A stretch of DNA of 64,000 nucleotides from Bacteroidota bacterium (GCA_018267135.1 JAFDZA010000014.1:62001-126000); one strand, 5' to 3'. Positions 24,764 to 34,391 are shown, counted from the first letter of the stretch. A program made the numbers and translations. The notes: generated by a model not told the origin, from the letters alone.

Positions 24764-26134
24764 ATGCAAGTAACCTCAACTTTACGCGAACCCTTAGTAA
24801 CCGGAGGAAAGACCGTTCGTGATGTATCGGAAGACATCAGCAGGCAAGTAGAAGGGAAGCCCACCAGCCTTTGGTGGATCGCTTTCGGCATTTCTTCCGT
24901 ATTGTTTCTTTTTGGTGCCTATTGTTTTTGGATTTTACTTTGGAATGGGGTAGGCGTATGGGGGCTCAATAAAACGATTGGTTGGGCGTGGGATATCACC
25001 AACTTTGTGTGGTGGGTTGGTATCGGTCACGCAGGTACATTGATTTCGGCTATCTTATTACTGTTTCGTCAGCGTTGGAGAATGTCCATCAACCGGGCGG
25101 CAGAAGCTATGACTATTTTTGCGGTGATTTGTGCCGCCAGTTTCCCGTTGGCCCACATGGGCCGGCTATGGATTGGGCCGGTGTGGTCGTTGCCACTCCC
25201 CAACACTTTTGGCTCGTTGTGGGTAAACTTTAACTCTCCACTGCTGTGGGATGTGTTTGCTATCTCTACGTATTTTTCAGTATCGCTTTTGTTTTGGTAC
25301 ATGGGGTTAATCCCTGATTTTGCCGTTATCCGCGACCGGGCCGTCCGCACCGGGCATAATGTACGGGCAGCTATCTATAATGCTTTAAGTTTTGGATGGA
25401 GTGGGGGTGCCAAAACATGGATGCGCTATGAATCAGTTGCTTTGATATTGGCCGGCTTGTCTACCCCGCTGGTATTATCTGTGCATACCATTGTATCAAT
25501 GGACTTTGCCACTTCGGTCATTCCCGGCTGGCACGCTACTATATTTCCCCCCTATTTTGTGGCCGGTGCAATCTTTTCAGGATTTGCCATGGTGCTTACC
25601 CTGCTGCTGGTAACGCGCAAGTTATTCCATTTGGAAGACTACATTACCATCTACCACGTTGAGTTGATGAACATCATTATTATCATTACCGGATCGATAG
25701 TGGGGATCGCTTACATTACCGAATTCTTTATTGCCTGGTATGGACAGGTGCCTGCGGAGCAATATACCTTCATCAACCGGGCCTTTGGTCCTTACTGGTG
25801 GGCCTACGCTTCCATGATGACTTGTAATGTCATTTCACCTCAGCTTTTCTGGTTCAAAAAAATCAGAACCAATCTGGTAGCTACATTTATTATTTCCATC
25901 ATTGTTAATATTGGTATGTGGTTCGAGCGGTTTGTAATCATTGCTACCTCCATTCACCGCGACTACCTGCCGTCAAGCTGGTCTATGTTTTACCCCACGT
26001 TCTACGATGTAGGGCAGTATATATTCACCTTCGGGTTGTTCTTCTGCGCATTCTTGTTGTTTGCCAAGTATTTCCCGGTGATTAACATGGCCGAAGTAAA
26101 AAGCATTTTAAAATCTACCTCTGAAAAGAAATAG
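24764..26134 (+). CDS. actC: Alternative complex III subunit C, NrfD/PsrC-like quinol-binding membrane protein
   Basis: This 456-residue integral membrane protein has about ten helices of the polysulfide-reductase NrfD family. In the known complex it holds the quinol site facing the periplasm and possible proton paths. Visible features are an N-terminal cytoplasmic stretch, [40 protein letters not shown] and [21 protein letters not shown], which are strongly conserved segments. ActC and ActF are homologous. Start ATG at 24764 lies 40 nt after actB. Confidence 0.95.
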   Translation: MQVTSTLREPLVTGGKTVRDVSEDISRQVEGKPTSLWWIAFGISSVLFLFGAYCFWILLWNGVGVWGLNKTIGWAWDITNFVWWVGIGHAGTLISAILLLFRQRWRMSINRAAEAMTIFAVICAASFPLAHMGRLWIGPVWSLPLPNTFGSLWVNFNSPLLWDVFAISTYFSVSLLFWYMGLIPDFAVIRDRAVRTGHNVRAAIYNALSFGWSGGAKTWMRYESVALILAGLSTPLVLSVHTIVSMDFATSVIPGWHATIFPPYFVAGAIFSGFAMVLTLLLVTRKLFHLEDYITIYHVELMNIIIIITGSIVGIAYITEFFIAWYGQVPAEQYTFINRAFGPYWWAYASMMTCNVISPQLFWFKKIRTNLVATFIISIIVNIGMWFERFVIIATSIHRDYLPSSWSMFYPTFYDVGQYIFTFGLFFCAFLLFAKYFPVINMAEVKSILKSTSEKK

Positions 26135-26138
26135 TGAT

Positions 26139-26663
26139 ATGCAAAGCAATAAAAATTTTGTGGTTGGGATTTTTGATGACGAAGATGTGCTGCTCGATGC
26201 CGTAGAAAAAATACGTGGCAACGGAGTACGCATAGACGAAGTCTATTCTCCATTTCCGGTTCACGGATTAGATGAAGCCTTGGGCTACCGCAGAACGCGC
26301 CTGCCAATTGCCTCATTTATGTTTGGCATAACGGGTACCATCTTGGCGCTATTTACTCAAACATGGATGTTGGGGTACGATTGGCCCATGGATATTGGCG
26401 GAAAGAACCACGCCTCGTTGCCTCCTTTTATTCCGGTTACCTTCGAGTTTACGGTGCTTTGTGCTTCGTTTGGTATTGTCATTACGTTTTTAATTGTAAG
26501 CAATATGAAGCCGTATTCCTGGCCGCGTTCGTATGATATCCGCAGCACAGACGACAAGCATGTAATGGCCATTGACTTGGCTCATAACAAACTGAGTAAA
26601 GATGAAATTGGCCGATTGTTGAAAGACAGCGGGGCTTCGGAAGTAAATGAAAAGAATTTTTAA
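26139..26663 (+). CDS. actD: Alternative complex III subunit D (DUF3341)
   Basis: This 174-residue membrane protein has a cytoplasmic N-terminal domain beginning NKNFVVGIFDDEDVLLDAVEKIR and two spans (~residues 62-84 and ~100-125). The conserved DUF3341 stretch VYSPFPVHGLDEALGYRRTRLPIASFMFG lies between. It anchors next to ActC in the known complex and has no cofactor. It follows actC by 4 nt. Confidence 0.93.
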   Translation: MQSNKNFVVGIFDDEDVLLDAVEKIRGNGVRIDEVYSPFPVHGLDEALGYRRTRLPIASFMFGITGTILALFTQTWMLGYDWPMDIGGKNHASLPPFIPVTFEFTVLCASFGIVITFLIVSNMKPYSWPRSYDIRSTDDKHVMAIDLAHNKLSKDEIGRLLKDSGASEVNEKNF

Positions 26664-26673
26664 TTCGGTAAAT

Positions 26674-27327
26674 ATGCGTTTGATAACGAATTTGGTTTTG
26701 GGTGCATCGGCCGCCATTTTTCTAGCCGGGTGTAAAGCCGGAGGCGATTACCAGGGAACAGAATATGCTCCCAACATGTATCACTCGGTAGCTTATGAAT
26801 CGCTTTCGCAAATTACCGACCAGGATGCGGGGTGGTATTTCAATGCCCTGGATGCTCGTTCGGGCGAATTTTACAATTCCAACCCGTACAATCCCTATAA
26901 GATGAATTTGCGCCAACCCCCTAAACATGTGGTAAAAAGAGAGACGCATGGTTGGTTACCATACCGGGGTGCAAATGATACGACCGGGTTGCGGTTGGCC
27001 AATCGGTTAGTAAACCCGTTTGAGGCGACACCGGCTATTTTAGATCGAGGCAAAGTGCTTTATGAAACATACTGCAAACATTGTCATGGAGCCAAAGGCG
27101 GTGGCGATGGCAAGGTAGCTCAAGGTGTAAAGATTGATGATGTAGAGCACAGTTCCTACCCCGGGGTAGCCAACTTGCGGGGCGATGCCTACAAAAAAAT
27201 TACCGAAGGACACATCTTTCATGTCATCACGTATGGTAAGGGCCTGATGGGGGCACACGGCTCACAAGTAAGCGAGGAAGACCGTTGGAAGATTGCCAAG
27301 TATGTAAAAGAACTTCAGAAAAATTGA
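26674..27327 (+). CDS. actE: Alternative complex III subunit E, monoheme cytochrome c lipoprotein
   Basis: This ~217-residue cytochrome c lipoprotein has the lipobox LAGC (Cys20 from the ATG at 26674). A single heme site YCKHCHG lies mid-protein with a GKGLMGAHGSQVSEEDRW C-terminal region that includes a candidate Met axial ligand. An ATG at 26647 would overlap actD by 17 nt and add nine residues; the shorter start gives a standard lipoprotein signal and is preferred, with moderate certainty. It passes electrons out of the complex toward the oxidase. Confidence 0.9.
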   Translation: MRLITNLVLGASAAIFLAGCKAGGDYQGTEYAPNMYHSVAYESLSQITDQDAGWYFNALDARSGEFYNSNPYNPYKMNLRQPPKHVVKRETHGWLPYRGANDTTGLRLANRLVNPFEATPAILDRGKVLYETYCKHCHGAKGGGDGKVAQGVKIDDVEHSSYPGVANLRGDAYKKITEGHIFHVITYGKGLMGAHGSQVSEEDRWKIAKYVKELQKN

Positions 27328-27341
27328 CCTTTATAAATAGC

Positions 27342-28691
27342 ATGCAAATGATTGCTGACGAAAAATACGAGTTTAAAGCCCAGACTAAAACCAAGTTATT
27401 TATTCTGGCTGCAGTAGGCCTTCTCCTTATGGTAGCAGGTATTTTTATGGTTAATTCGGGAGGACATGAAGAGCATCATGCTTCAACTGAAATATCGAAA
27501 TCGCTCACAGCCAGTTTAGCCCCGCAAGAAGCCGGGCATCAGGAAGTGGCGGCAGCAGAACACCATGGCAGTCCTGTTTGGTTGAAGAAAATTTATGCCT
27601 CGCTCTGGCAGAATAGTATCTTCTACACCGGAATAGGAATAATTGGTTTGTTCTTTGTAGCCATACAATACGCTGCGCAAGCCGGCTGGTCGGCCCCCAT
27701 TAAACGTGTTCCATTAGCCATGGGAAGTTGGATTCCGGTGGCCGGTATTTTTATGGTGGTGCTATGGTTTGTTGCCAAAGGCGATATTTTTCATTGGACA
27801 CACCACGACTTGTTTGATAAAAGCAGCAAATCGTATGATGCCGTGATTGAGGGTAAAGGCGGGTTTTTCTATTGGCCGTTAGCTGCCGGAAGTTTTCCGC
27901 TCTTTTTCTTTATACGAATGGTAGCTTTTTTTGGGCTCTGGTATTTATTCTATGTATGGATAAAAAGAGAAATGTTGGCGGAAGATATTAACGGAGGAAC
28001 GGCTCATTGGCTGACAGCCAGAAAGTATTCGGCTATCTTCTTAGTAATTTTTGCCGTATCTTCTTCCATAGCCGCATGGGATTGGGTGATGAGCATTGAT
28101 ACGCATTGGTTCAGCACGATGTTTGGCTGGTATATATTTGCCAGTTGGTGGTTATCCGGACTCGCGGCCATCACTATTTTTGTAGTGCATTTAAAAAGTG
28201 CCGGATATTTGAAGTTAGTCAATGCCAATCACCTGCACGACCTTGGAAAATTTGTATTCGCGTTCAGCATATTCTGGACCTACATTTGGTTCGGTCAGTT
28301 TTTATTGATTTGGTATGCCAACATACCCGAAGAAACAATCTACTTTATTTCACAAATGAGGAATGCTCCTTACAGTTGGATTTTTTACGTCAGCTTGTTT
28401 ATGAATTTTGTACTTCCTTTCTTATTACTGATGACACGGGATTCCAAGCGACATATTTCTATGTTGAAATTGGTTTGCCCGATTGTATTAATAGGACAAT
28501 GGTTTAATTTCTATAACATGGTAACGCCCGGTGTTATGCAACACAATGGAGGAATCGGCTTTTTAGAAATTGGCGTGAGCCTTGTCTTTCTGGCTGTGTT
28601 CCTGTTTGTAGTATTGAATGCCCTTTCAAAAATTCAATTGGTGGCCAAGCATCATCCATTTATGGAAGAAAGTTTGAACCATCATATTTAA
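27342..28691 (+). CDS. actF: Alternative complex III subunit F, ActC-like membrane protein
   Basis: This 449-residue integral membrane protein with about ten helices is a paralogue of ActC. N-terminal helix TKLFILAAVGLLLMVAGIFMV is followed by a histidine-rich loop (GGHEEHHAST, EHHGSP). Later segments such as WDWVMSIDTHWFSTMFGWY and RNAPYSWIFYVSLFMNFVLPFLLL are typical. The start at ATG 27342 (MQMIADEKYE), 14 nt after actE, is preferred to a TTG inside actE at 27285. Thought to help proton translocation in the complex. Confidence 0.93.
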   Translation: MQMIADEKYEFKAQTKTKLFILAAVGLLLMVAGIFMVNSGGHEEHHASTEISKSLTASLAPQEAGHQEVAAAEHHGSPVWLKKIYASLWQNSIFYTGIGIIGLFFVAIQYAAQAGWSAPIKRVPLAMGSWIPVAGIFMVVLWFVAKGDIFHWTHHDLFDKSSKSYDAVIEGKGGFFYWPLAAGSFPLFFFIRMVAFFGLWYLFYVWIKREMLAEDINGGTAHWLTARKYSAIFLVIFAVSSSIAAWDWVMSIDTHWFSTMFGWYIFASWWLSGLAAITIFVVHLKSAGYLKLVNANHLHDLGKFVFAFSIFWTYIWFGQFLLIWYANIPEETIYFISQMRNAPYSWIFYVSLFMNFVLPFLLLMTRDSKRHISMLKLVCPIVLIGQWFNFYNMVTPGVMQHNGGIGFLEIGVSLVFLAVFLFVVLNALSKIQLVAKHHPFMEESLNHHI

Positions 28692-28712
28692 GAGACTTTA
28701 AAAGACGACATT

Positions 28713-29780
28713 ATGAATATGATTATTGGTTTGGGGGTTGTTTTAGTAGTGGCCATCTTATACATGATCTTCCGTATTGGAAGACTCATGGAAGTAGCCA
28801 AAGAGAAGAAAGAGGATGATAACGCATGGAATAATATTAATGCTATTCTTTTTCTGCTTTTCATGGTTTTTGGCCTGATTGGTTTCTTTTATTATTCATT
28901 CAAACATTATGGAACATACGAGCCACCTGTGGCCTCTGAGCATGGTGTTGTTACCGATAATTTATTTTGGATTACGATGGCTATAACCGTGGTGGCTTTT
29001 GTAGCTATTTTTATTGTGATGTTTTGGTTTACCTACATCTATCGCTATGATAAAAACCGCAGAGCCGCTTTCTTTGCCGATAACCATTACCTTGAAATTA
29101 CCTGGACGGTAATCCCGGCTACTGTTTTAGCTTTACTTATTTTTAAAGGATTACGCGTATGGGGTGATATTACGGGGCCGGCTTCTAAAGAGGCTGTAGT
29201 GATCGAAATGATTGGTCAGCAGTTTGCCTGGACAGCACGTTACCCTGGTGTAAAAGACCGTGAGTTAGGACACCACAATTATAAATTAATAGATGCCTCC
29301 AATGAATTTGGATTGGATTTAACCGATAAAAATTCATTTGACGATTTTAAATCGCTGACCTTGTATTTACCCAAGGGGAAAGAAGTTTTATTAAAAATCA
29401 GGGCGAAAGATGTAATCCATAGTGTATTTCTTCCTCATTTCCGTGTAAAAATGGATGCCGTCCCCGGTATGCAAACTCAGTTTAAATTTACTCCTACCAA
29501 GACCACCGAAGAAATGCGCACGGAAACAGGGAATGCTAAATTTAATTATGAAATGGCGTGTACTGAAGTTTGTGGACGCGGGCATTTTTCAATGCGGTTT
29601 CCGGTGATTGTGGTAGAGCCTGAAGAATATGAGAAATGGATGGCTTCGCAAACCCCTTGGCTTAAACAGAATCCAGATTACATGAAATATGTGCCGGCCA
29701 ATTTAAAAGAAGCAGCTGCGATTAAAGCAGGGTTGTCGTTAGACGGTATTCAAACAGCAAATTCGGTTTCACTGAAATAA
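28713..29780 (+). CDS. coxB: Cytochrome c oxidase subunit II
   Basis: This 355-residue subunit has an extra N-terminal helix (IIGLGVVLVVAILYMIF), two canonical spans (~45-68 and ~85-112) and a periplasmic cupredoxin domain. The binuclear CuA ligands are complete: Cys283, Glu285, Cys287, His291 and Met294 (CTEVCGRGHFSM), with an upstream VIHSVFLPHFRVKMD His segment. There is no CxxCH, so it is not a caa3-type fusion and must receive electrons from a separate cytochrome, presumably ActE or the extra ActA heme. It starts 21 nt after actF. Confidence 0.95.
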   Translation: MNMIIGLGVVLVVAILYMIFRIGRLMEVAKEKKEDDNAWNNINAILFLLFMVFGLIGFFYYSFKHYGTYEPPVASEHGVVTDNLFWITMAITVVAFVAIFIVMFWFTYIYRYDKNRRAAFFADNHYLEITWTVIPATVLALLIFKGLRVWGDITGPASKEAVVIEMIGQQFAWTARYPGVKDRELGHHNYKLIDASNEFGLDLTDKNSFDDFKSLTLYLPKGKEVLLKIRAKDVIHSVFLPHFRVKMDAVPGMQTQFKFTPTKTTEEMRTETGNAKFNYEMACTEVCGRGHFSMRFPVIVVEPEEYEKWMASQTPWLKQNPDYMKYVPANLKEAAAIKAGLSLDGIQTANSVSLK

Positions 29781-29790
29781 TTTTTTTAAA

Positions 29791-31641
29791 ATGGAAAATC
29801 ATTCACACGAGGAACATGGCCATGAACATCATGGCAATTTTTGGACCACCTATATCTTTAGCGAAGATCATAAAGTAATCGCTAAGCAGTTTCTTATTAC
29901 CGGTATGATCTGGGCATTGATTGGGGGTACCCTTTCAGTGATCTTCCGTCTGCAATTGGGTTTTCCGAATGCCAATTTAAGTTGGTTAAAACCATTGCTC
30001 GGTGGTTGGATAACAGCCGAGGGTAAGATTGATCCGGAGTTTTATTTAGCGCTGGTTACCATGCACGGCACCATCATGGTGTTCTTTGTGTTAACGGCCG
30101 GGCTGAGCGGCACTTTCAGCAATTTTCTTATTCCCTTGCAGGTAGGCGCCAGAGATATGGCCTCCGGGTTTATGAATATGCTCTCCTATTGGTTCTTCTT
30201 TGCTTCGAGTTGTGTCATGTTTACTTCGCTGTTTATTTCAACCGGCCCGGCTGCGGGTGGATGGGTCATTTATCCTCCGTTAAGTGCGTTGCCTCAGGCT
30301 ATTTCCGGCTCCGGATTGGGTATGACACTGTGGCTCGTTTCCATGGCTTTATTCATTATCAGTTCGTTGCTCGGAAGTATTAACTACATCACCACAGTAA
30401 TAAACCTTCGCACCGTAGGTATGTCGTTTACAAAATTGCCGCTTACTATTTGGGCATTCTTCTTTACGGCTATTATCGGTATATTATCTTTTCCGGTTCT
30501 TTTTGCAGCCGCGCTATTATTGATTTTTGATCGTAGTTTCGGTACGAGTTTTTACCTTTCTGATATCTACATTGGAGGGGAGGCTCTACCCAACGAAGGA
30601 GGTAGCCCTATATTATTTCAGCATTTGTTTTGGTTCTTAGGGCACCCAGAAGTTTACATTGTGTTATTACCGGCCTTAGGTATTACCTCTGAAATTATTT
30701 CCACTAACTCACGCAAACCTATTTTTGGTTACAAGGCCATGGTGGGCTCTATGTTATTCATTGCTGTACTGTCGTTTGTAGTATGGGCACATCATATGTT
30801 TGTAACCGGCATGAATCCGTTCTTGGGTTCGATCTTTACCCTACTTACTTTGATTATTGCCGTACCTTCTGCGGTAAAAATATTTAATTATGTTACTACT
30901 ATTTGGCGGGGTAATCTGCGGTTTACTCCGGCTATGCTTTTCTCTATCGGGTTGGTTTCGTTCTTCTTAACGGGAGGAATTACCGGTCTTTTTGTAGGGA
31001 ATTCGGCCGTAGATATCCAATTGCATGATACTTATTTTATAGTGGCACACTTTCACTTGGTGATGGGGGCTGCTTCCTTCTTTGGTATGGTGGCCGGGGT
31101 GTATCATTGGTTCCCGAAAATGTTTGGCCGTATGATGAACGATAAATTGGGGTACATCCATTTCTGGATTTCGTTTATAGGCATCTATATGGTGTTTTTT
31201 CCTATGCACTATATTGGTATTGCCGGCTTTCCCAGAAGATACTATACATGGACTAACTTCGAAACATTTGGCGGGTTTACCGATTTGAATATGGTGGTGT
31301 CTGTATCGGCCATTATATCCGTGGGCGCGCAGTTTATTTTCTTATTTAATTTCATCTATAGTATTTTCAGAGGGAAATTAGCACCGGCTAACCCGTGGCA
31401 ATCGAATACGCTAGAATGGACAACCCCTCGCCATCCGCAACATGGCAACTGGCCGGGTGAAATTCCTACGGTTTACCGTTGGCCTTACGATTACAGCAAG
31501 CCAGGAGCGAAAGAAGATTACATTCCGCAGCATATCCCGTTCTCGGAAACACCGGAATCAAATTTGCCACACGAGAGTGAGTTGATAAAATTAGAAGGGA
31601 TGGATAATACCATCCGGGTAGAGGAAAAGAAACACCATTGA
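29791..31641 (+). CDS. ctaD: Cytochrome c oxidase subunit I
   Basis: This 616-residue heme-copper oxygen reductase has at least twelve helices. Ligands seen are TMHGTIMV (low-spin heme His), WFLGHPEVYIVLLP (CuB His with the cross-linked Tyr, marking the A family), WAHHMFVTG (CuB His pair) and HFHLVMGAA (heme ligands). The N-terminus is histidine-rich (MENHSHEEHGHEHHG), a potential copper-handling tail. It is the catalytic subunit reducing O2 to water and pumping protons. It follows coxB by 10 nt. Confidence 0.97.
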   Translation: MENHSHEEHGHEHHGNFWTTYIFSEDHKVIAKQFLITGMIWALIGGTLSVIFRLQLGFPNANLSWLKPLLGGWITAEGKIDPEFYLALVTMHGTIMVFFVLTAGLSGTFSNFLIPLQVGARDMASGFMNMLSYWFFFASSCVMFTSLFISTGPAAGGWVIYPPLSALPQAISGSGLGMTLWLVSMALFIISSLLGSINYITTVINLRTVGMSFTKLPLTIWAFFFTAIIGILSFPVLFAAALLLIFDRSFGTSFYLSDIYIGGEALPNEGGSPILFQHLFWFLGHPEVYIVLLPALGITSEIISTNSRKPIFGYKAMVGSMLFIAVLSFVVWAHHMFVTGMNPFLGSIFTLLTLIIAVPSAVKIFNYVTTIWRGNLRFTPAMLFSIGLVSFFLTGGITGLFVGNSAVDIQLHDTYFIVAHFHLVMGAASFFGMVAGVYHWFPKMFGRMMNDKLGYIHFWISFIGIYMVFFPMHYIGIAGFPRRYYTWTNFETFGGFTDLNMVVSVSAIISVGAQFIFLFNFIYSIFRGKLAPANPWQSNTLEWTTPRHPQHGNWPGEIPTVYRWPYDYSKPGAKEDYIPQHIPFSETPESNLPHESELIKLEGMDNTIRVEEKKHH

Positions 31642-31646
31642 TCTTT

Positions 31647-31667
31647 AGCCTGTATATTTTACAGGCT
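31647..31667 (+). repeat. 8-bp hairpin between ctaD and ctaB
   Basis: AGCCTGTA (31647-31654), a 5-nt loop and TACAGGCT (31660-31667) form a perfect stem right after the ctaD stop. It lacks a following U-run, so it looks more like a processing or 3'-protection hairpin in the long operon than a full terminator. Confidence 0.5.
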
Positions 31668-31712
31668 TGGTTGGGAAGATTTTTGGAAAGTAATAGTTGT
31701 ACAGCTTAAAAT

Positions 31713-31729
31713 ATTTTATCTGATAAAAT
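31713..31729 (+). promoter_or_regulatory. Palindrome overlapping the ctaB start codon
   Basis: ATTTTATC-T-GATAAAAT is a perfect 8+1+8 palindrome whose right arm contains the first two bases of the ctaB ATG (31728-31730). It could be an operator or an RNA hairpin sequestering the start codon. AT-rich palindromes also arise by chance, so support is limited. Confidence 0.3.
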
Positions 31730-32615
31730 GATATCGGCACACTCCGTTTCGGTTAGTCTGCTGTTAAAAGCAAAAGCATACGTAGAGCTTTTGAAAATGC
31801 GGTTGTCTTTGCTGGTAGCTTTTTCATGTGCTTTTGGCTACGGCTTAGCTACACATGGCCATGTAAACTGGCTCACCCTTTTTATGCTCACGCTGGGTGG
31901 GTTTATGTTGTCGGGTGGCTCGGTGTGTATCAATCAGATAATAGAAAAAGATTTTGATAAGGTAATGACGCGTACGATGAACCGGCCGCTTCCTACGGGT
32001 CGTGTTTCAGTTAATGAAGCCATTGTTTTTGCCGCAGTTTGTATTGTGTCGAGTCTTCTCATTCTTTTTATTTTTACCAATCCGCTTACTGTAATTCTCT
32101 CGTTCGTATCCATGGTGCTCTATAGCTTCGTATATACACCACTAAAACGCGTGGGGCCGGTTGCCGTTTTTGTGGGTGCGGTTCCGGGGGCTCTGCCTCC
32201 GTTGCTTGGATGGATTGCCGCTACCGGAGCGATCAGCCACGAAGCGATGATTATTTTTGGAATACAGTTTGTGTGGCAGTTTCCACACTTCTGGGCTATT
32301 GCGTGGGTGGCCGATGATGATTACAAGAAAGCTGGATTTAAATTACTGCCTTCGGGAGGTGGAAAAGATTTGAACACCGCCATTCAGATCATGATTTATA
32401 CCATGTTTCTAATTCCGTTGGGGTTGTTGCCTACTCGCTTTGGATTGACCGGAATAAACTCAGCTATTGTAGCTACAGTATGTGGCGTGGCTTTTTTTGC
32501 CCAAACATTTTCTTTAATGAAAACCGGCACGCGTAAGTCGGCTTTGCGTACCATGTTTGGTTCTTTTTTGTATTTACCGATTGTGCAGATCGCCTATTTG
32601 TTAGATAAAGTTTGA
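31728..32615 (+). CDS. ctaB: Protoheme IX farnesyltransferase (heme o synthase)
   Basis: This 295-residue UbiA-family prenyltransferase converts heme b to heme o for the oxidase. The prenyl-diphosphate/Mg site is visible as CINQIIEKDFDKVMTRTMNRP (family NxxxDxxxD-like) followed by RPLPTGRVS, and a second loop ADDDYKKAGFKLLP. About eight or nine helices. Its presence inside the oxidase operon ties cofactor supply to enzyme synthesis. A 86-nt gap with a hairpin and a palindrome precedes it. Confidence 0.95.
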   Translation: MISAHSVSVSLLLKAKAYVELLKMRLSLLVAFSCAFGYGLATHGHVNWLTLFMLTLGGFMLSGGSVCINQIIEKDFDKVMTRTMNRPLPTGRVSVNEAIVFAAVCIVSSLLILFIFTNPLTVILSFVSMVLYSFVYTPLKRVGPVAVFVGAVPGALPPLLGWIAATGAISHEAMIIFGIQFVWQFPHFWAIAWVADDDYKKAGFKLLPSGGGKDLNTAIQIMIYTMFLIPLGLLPTRFGLTGINSAIVATVCGVAFFAQTFSLMKTGTRKSALRTMFGSFLYLPIVQIAYLLDKV

Positions 32616-32617
32616 TT

Positions 32618-33205
32618 ATGGAAAACGCTGTTGATTTACGCCTTGTAGAGGAGCCCAAAAAAACATTGGCCATGAATCCCAAAAAATTTGGGATGTGGCT
32701 TTTTTTAGCTACGGTAATGATGTTGTTTATGTCTATTACTTCGGCATACATTGTACGCCAGGCTGAAGGGAATTGGGTTTATTTTGAATTACCTCCTTCG
32801 TTTTATATTACTTCATTTATTATTGTGGTGAGCAGCATAACCATGCATTGGGCTTACCGAGCTTCAAAAAGAGATGACTTGGCCAAAGCCAAATTATATA
32901 TTTCTATTACCTCTGTTTTAGGGTTGGCGTTTTTGGTAGGACAGTTTATAGGCTGGGTGGAGTTAGTTCAGGCAAATGTTTATTTGGTGGGAAATCCGTC
33001 CGGATCATTCCTTTACATTATTACCGGCCTGCACGCGCTGCACCTGATTAGCGCAGTCGTCTTTTTGTTAATTATGTTGGTGGCGGTTTTTCAGGGAAAG
33101 GTATCGGCACACAACATGACTAAGATGGAAATGTGCACAACTTATTGGCATTTTTTAGGAGCCCTTTGGCTATATTTGTTTGTCTTCTTAATATTGTACA
33201 GGTAA
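32618..33205 (+). CDS. Cytochrome c oxidase subunit III-like protein
   Basis: This 195-residue protein has five helices of the subunit III fold (KFGMWLFLATVMMLFMSITSAYIV; YITSFIIVVSSITMHWAYRAS; a central helix; GLHALHLISAVVFLLIML; TYWHFLGALWLYLFVFLIL). The GLHALH and TYWHFLGALW motifs are typical of subunit III. A TTG at 32612 overlaps ctaB, but the ATG at 32618 just beyond the ctaB stop is the better start. A second, longer subunit III follows, so the operon encodes two such proteins, as is usual in Bacteroidota. Confidence 0.9.
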   Translation: MENAVDLRLVEEPKKTLAMNPKKFGMWLFLATVMMLFMSITSAYIVRQAEGNWVYFELPPSFYITSFIIVVSSITMHWAYRASKRDDLAKAKLYISITSVLGLAFLVGQFIGWVELVQANVYLVGNPSGSFLYIITGLHALHLISAVVFLLIMLVAVFQGKVSAHNMTKMEMCTTYWHFLGALWLYLFVFLILYR

Positions 33206-33217
33206 AATAAGTTAACA

Positions 33218-33985
33218 ATGTCACAACCAACAGCAGCAACAATTCCAGGTAGAACCGAGTGGGATGGCGGAGTATCGCCTATGGGCGTAAGCTATGGCAA
33301 ACTCATGATGTGGTTCTTCCTTTTGTCTGACGCATTCACGTTTTCCGGACTACTCATTACGTACGGATTGATCCGTTCACAACATCCGGCATTTACAGGC
33401 GACCACGCTCACTTTGTTTTTTCACAGGAGTACTGGCCTGTTCCAGAAAAAGTATTTGAAGCTGTTCCCTTTTTCCACGGAGTAGATTTGCCATTGGTGT
33501 TTGTAGGCTTTATGACTTTTGTATTGATTATGTCGAGTGTTACCATGGTATTGGCCGTGGAGGCAGGGCATAGAATGGATCGCAAGGCCGTTGAAAAGTG
33601 GATGTTGTGGACGATTCTGGGAGGGGTTACTTTCTTAAGTTGTCAGGCTTGGGAGTGGACTCACTTTATTGTTGGAACGGAGGCGGGATCAACTATAAAA
33701 GAATTTGTGAATGGCGGCTGGACTACCCGCGTTATTCACGGAGCTAACTTGCACGAAAACCAATATGGCCCTCATGCTTTCGCTGATTTCTTTTTCTTTA
33801 TCACCGGGTTTCACGGGTTTCACGTGTTCAGCGGGGTGATGTTGAATTTCTTGATTTATTACCGAACAGTTACAGGTATGTATGACCGGAGAGGAAGCTA
33901 CGAAATGGTAGAGAAGGTGGGGTTATACTGGCACTTCGTTGATTTGGTTTGGGTATTTGTATTCACTTTTTATTACCTCGTTTAA
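33218..33985 (+). CDS. ctaE: Cytochrome c oxidase subunit III
   Basis: This 255-residue subunit has about five to seven helices. Helix one KLMMWFFLLSDAFTFSGLLITYGLI, the VMSSVTMVLAVEAGHRMD segment, ITGFHGFHVFSGVMLN and GLYWHFVDLVWVFVFTFYYLV are subunit III signatures. Compared with the preceding paralogue it has a longer loop (residues ~45-85). It supports stability and proton uptake of subunit I. It lies 12 nt downstream of the shorter paralogue. Confidence 0.93.
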   Translation: MSQPTAATIPGRTEWDGGVSPMGVSYGKLMMWFFLLSDAFTFSGLLITYGLIRSQHPAFTGDHAHFVFSQEYWPVPEKVFEAVPFFHGVDLPLVFVGFMTFVLIMSSVTMVLAVEAGHRMDRKAVEKWMLWTILGGVTFLSCQAWEWTHFIVGTEAGSTIKEFVNGGWTTRVIHGANLHENQYGPHAFADFFFFITGFHGFHVFSGVMLNFLIYYRTVTGMYDRRGSYEMVEKVGLYWHFVDLVWVFVFTFYYLV

Positions 33986-33997
33986 AATTAACAGATC

Positions 33998-34336
33998 ATG
34001 GCGCACCACGTATCGCACGAACCGGAGGTTGTAGTAATTCCTCCTAACAAAGAAAAAATTATGCACCTGTGGAAGGTGGCAGGAATTCTCTTGGTAGTTA
34101 CCATTTTTGAATTTATCGTTGCCTTCAGTATGCAACATGGCACTTGGAAGACATTCATATTTGTAGTGATGACCATTGTAAAGGCCACCTACATTGTGGG
34201 TGAGTTTATGCACCTGAAGTATGAAGCAAAAGTATTAATCTGGTCTATTCTGGTACCTATCATCTTTATTGTTTGGATGTTGGTAGCATTTGTGTACGAG
34301 GGTATGAAACTTTCTGATGTTAATTTTCTAAGATAG
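33998..34336 (+). CDS. Cytochrome c oxidase subunit IV-like membrane protein
   Basis: This 112-residue protein has three helices (LWKVAGILLVVTIFEFIVAFS; FIFVVMTIVKATYIVGEFMHL; LIWSILVPIIFIVWMLVAFVYEG) matching the prokaryotic COX4 (CtaF) pattern, including ATYIVGEFMHLKYE. It is the last gene of the respiratory operon, 12 nt after subunit III and followed by a strong terminator. Confidence 0.9.
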   Translation: MAHHVSHEPEVVVIPPNKEKIMHLWKVAGILLVVTIFEFIVAFSMQHGTWKTFIFVVMTIVKATYIVGEFMHLKYEAKVLIWSILVPIIFIVWMLVAFVYEGMKLSDVNFLR

Positions 34337-34357
34337 TTTCTTTGAGTAAAAAAACGG

Positions 34358-34391
34358 AAAGGCTAAAGTCAATTCGGCTTTAGCCTTTTTT
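34358..34391 (+). terminator. Intrinsic terminator of the act-cox operon
   Basis: AAAGGCTAAAG (34358-34368) pairs perfectly with CTTTAGCCTTT (34378-34388) across a 9-nt loop and runs into TTTTTT. This 11-bp stem with U-tract closes the respiratory operon 21 nt after its last stop codon. Confidence 0.9.
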
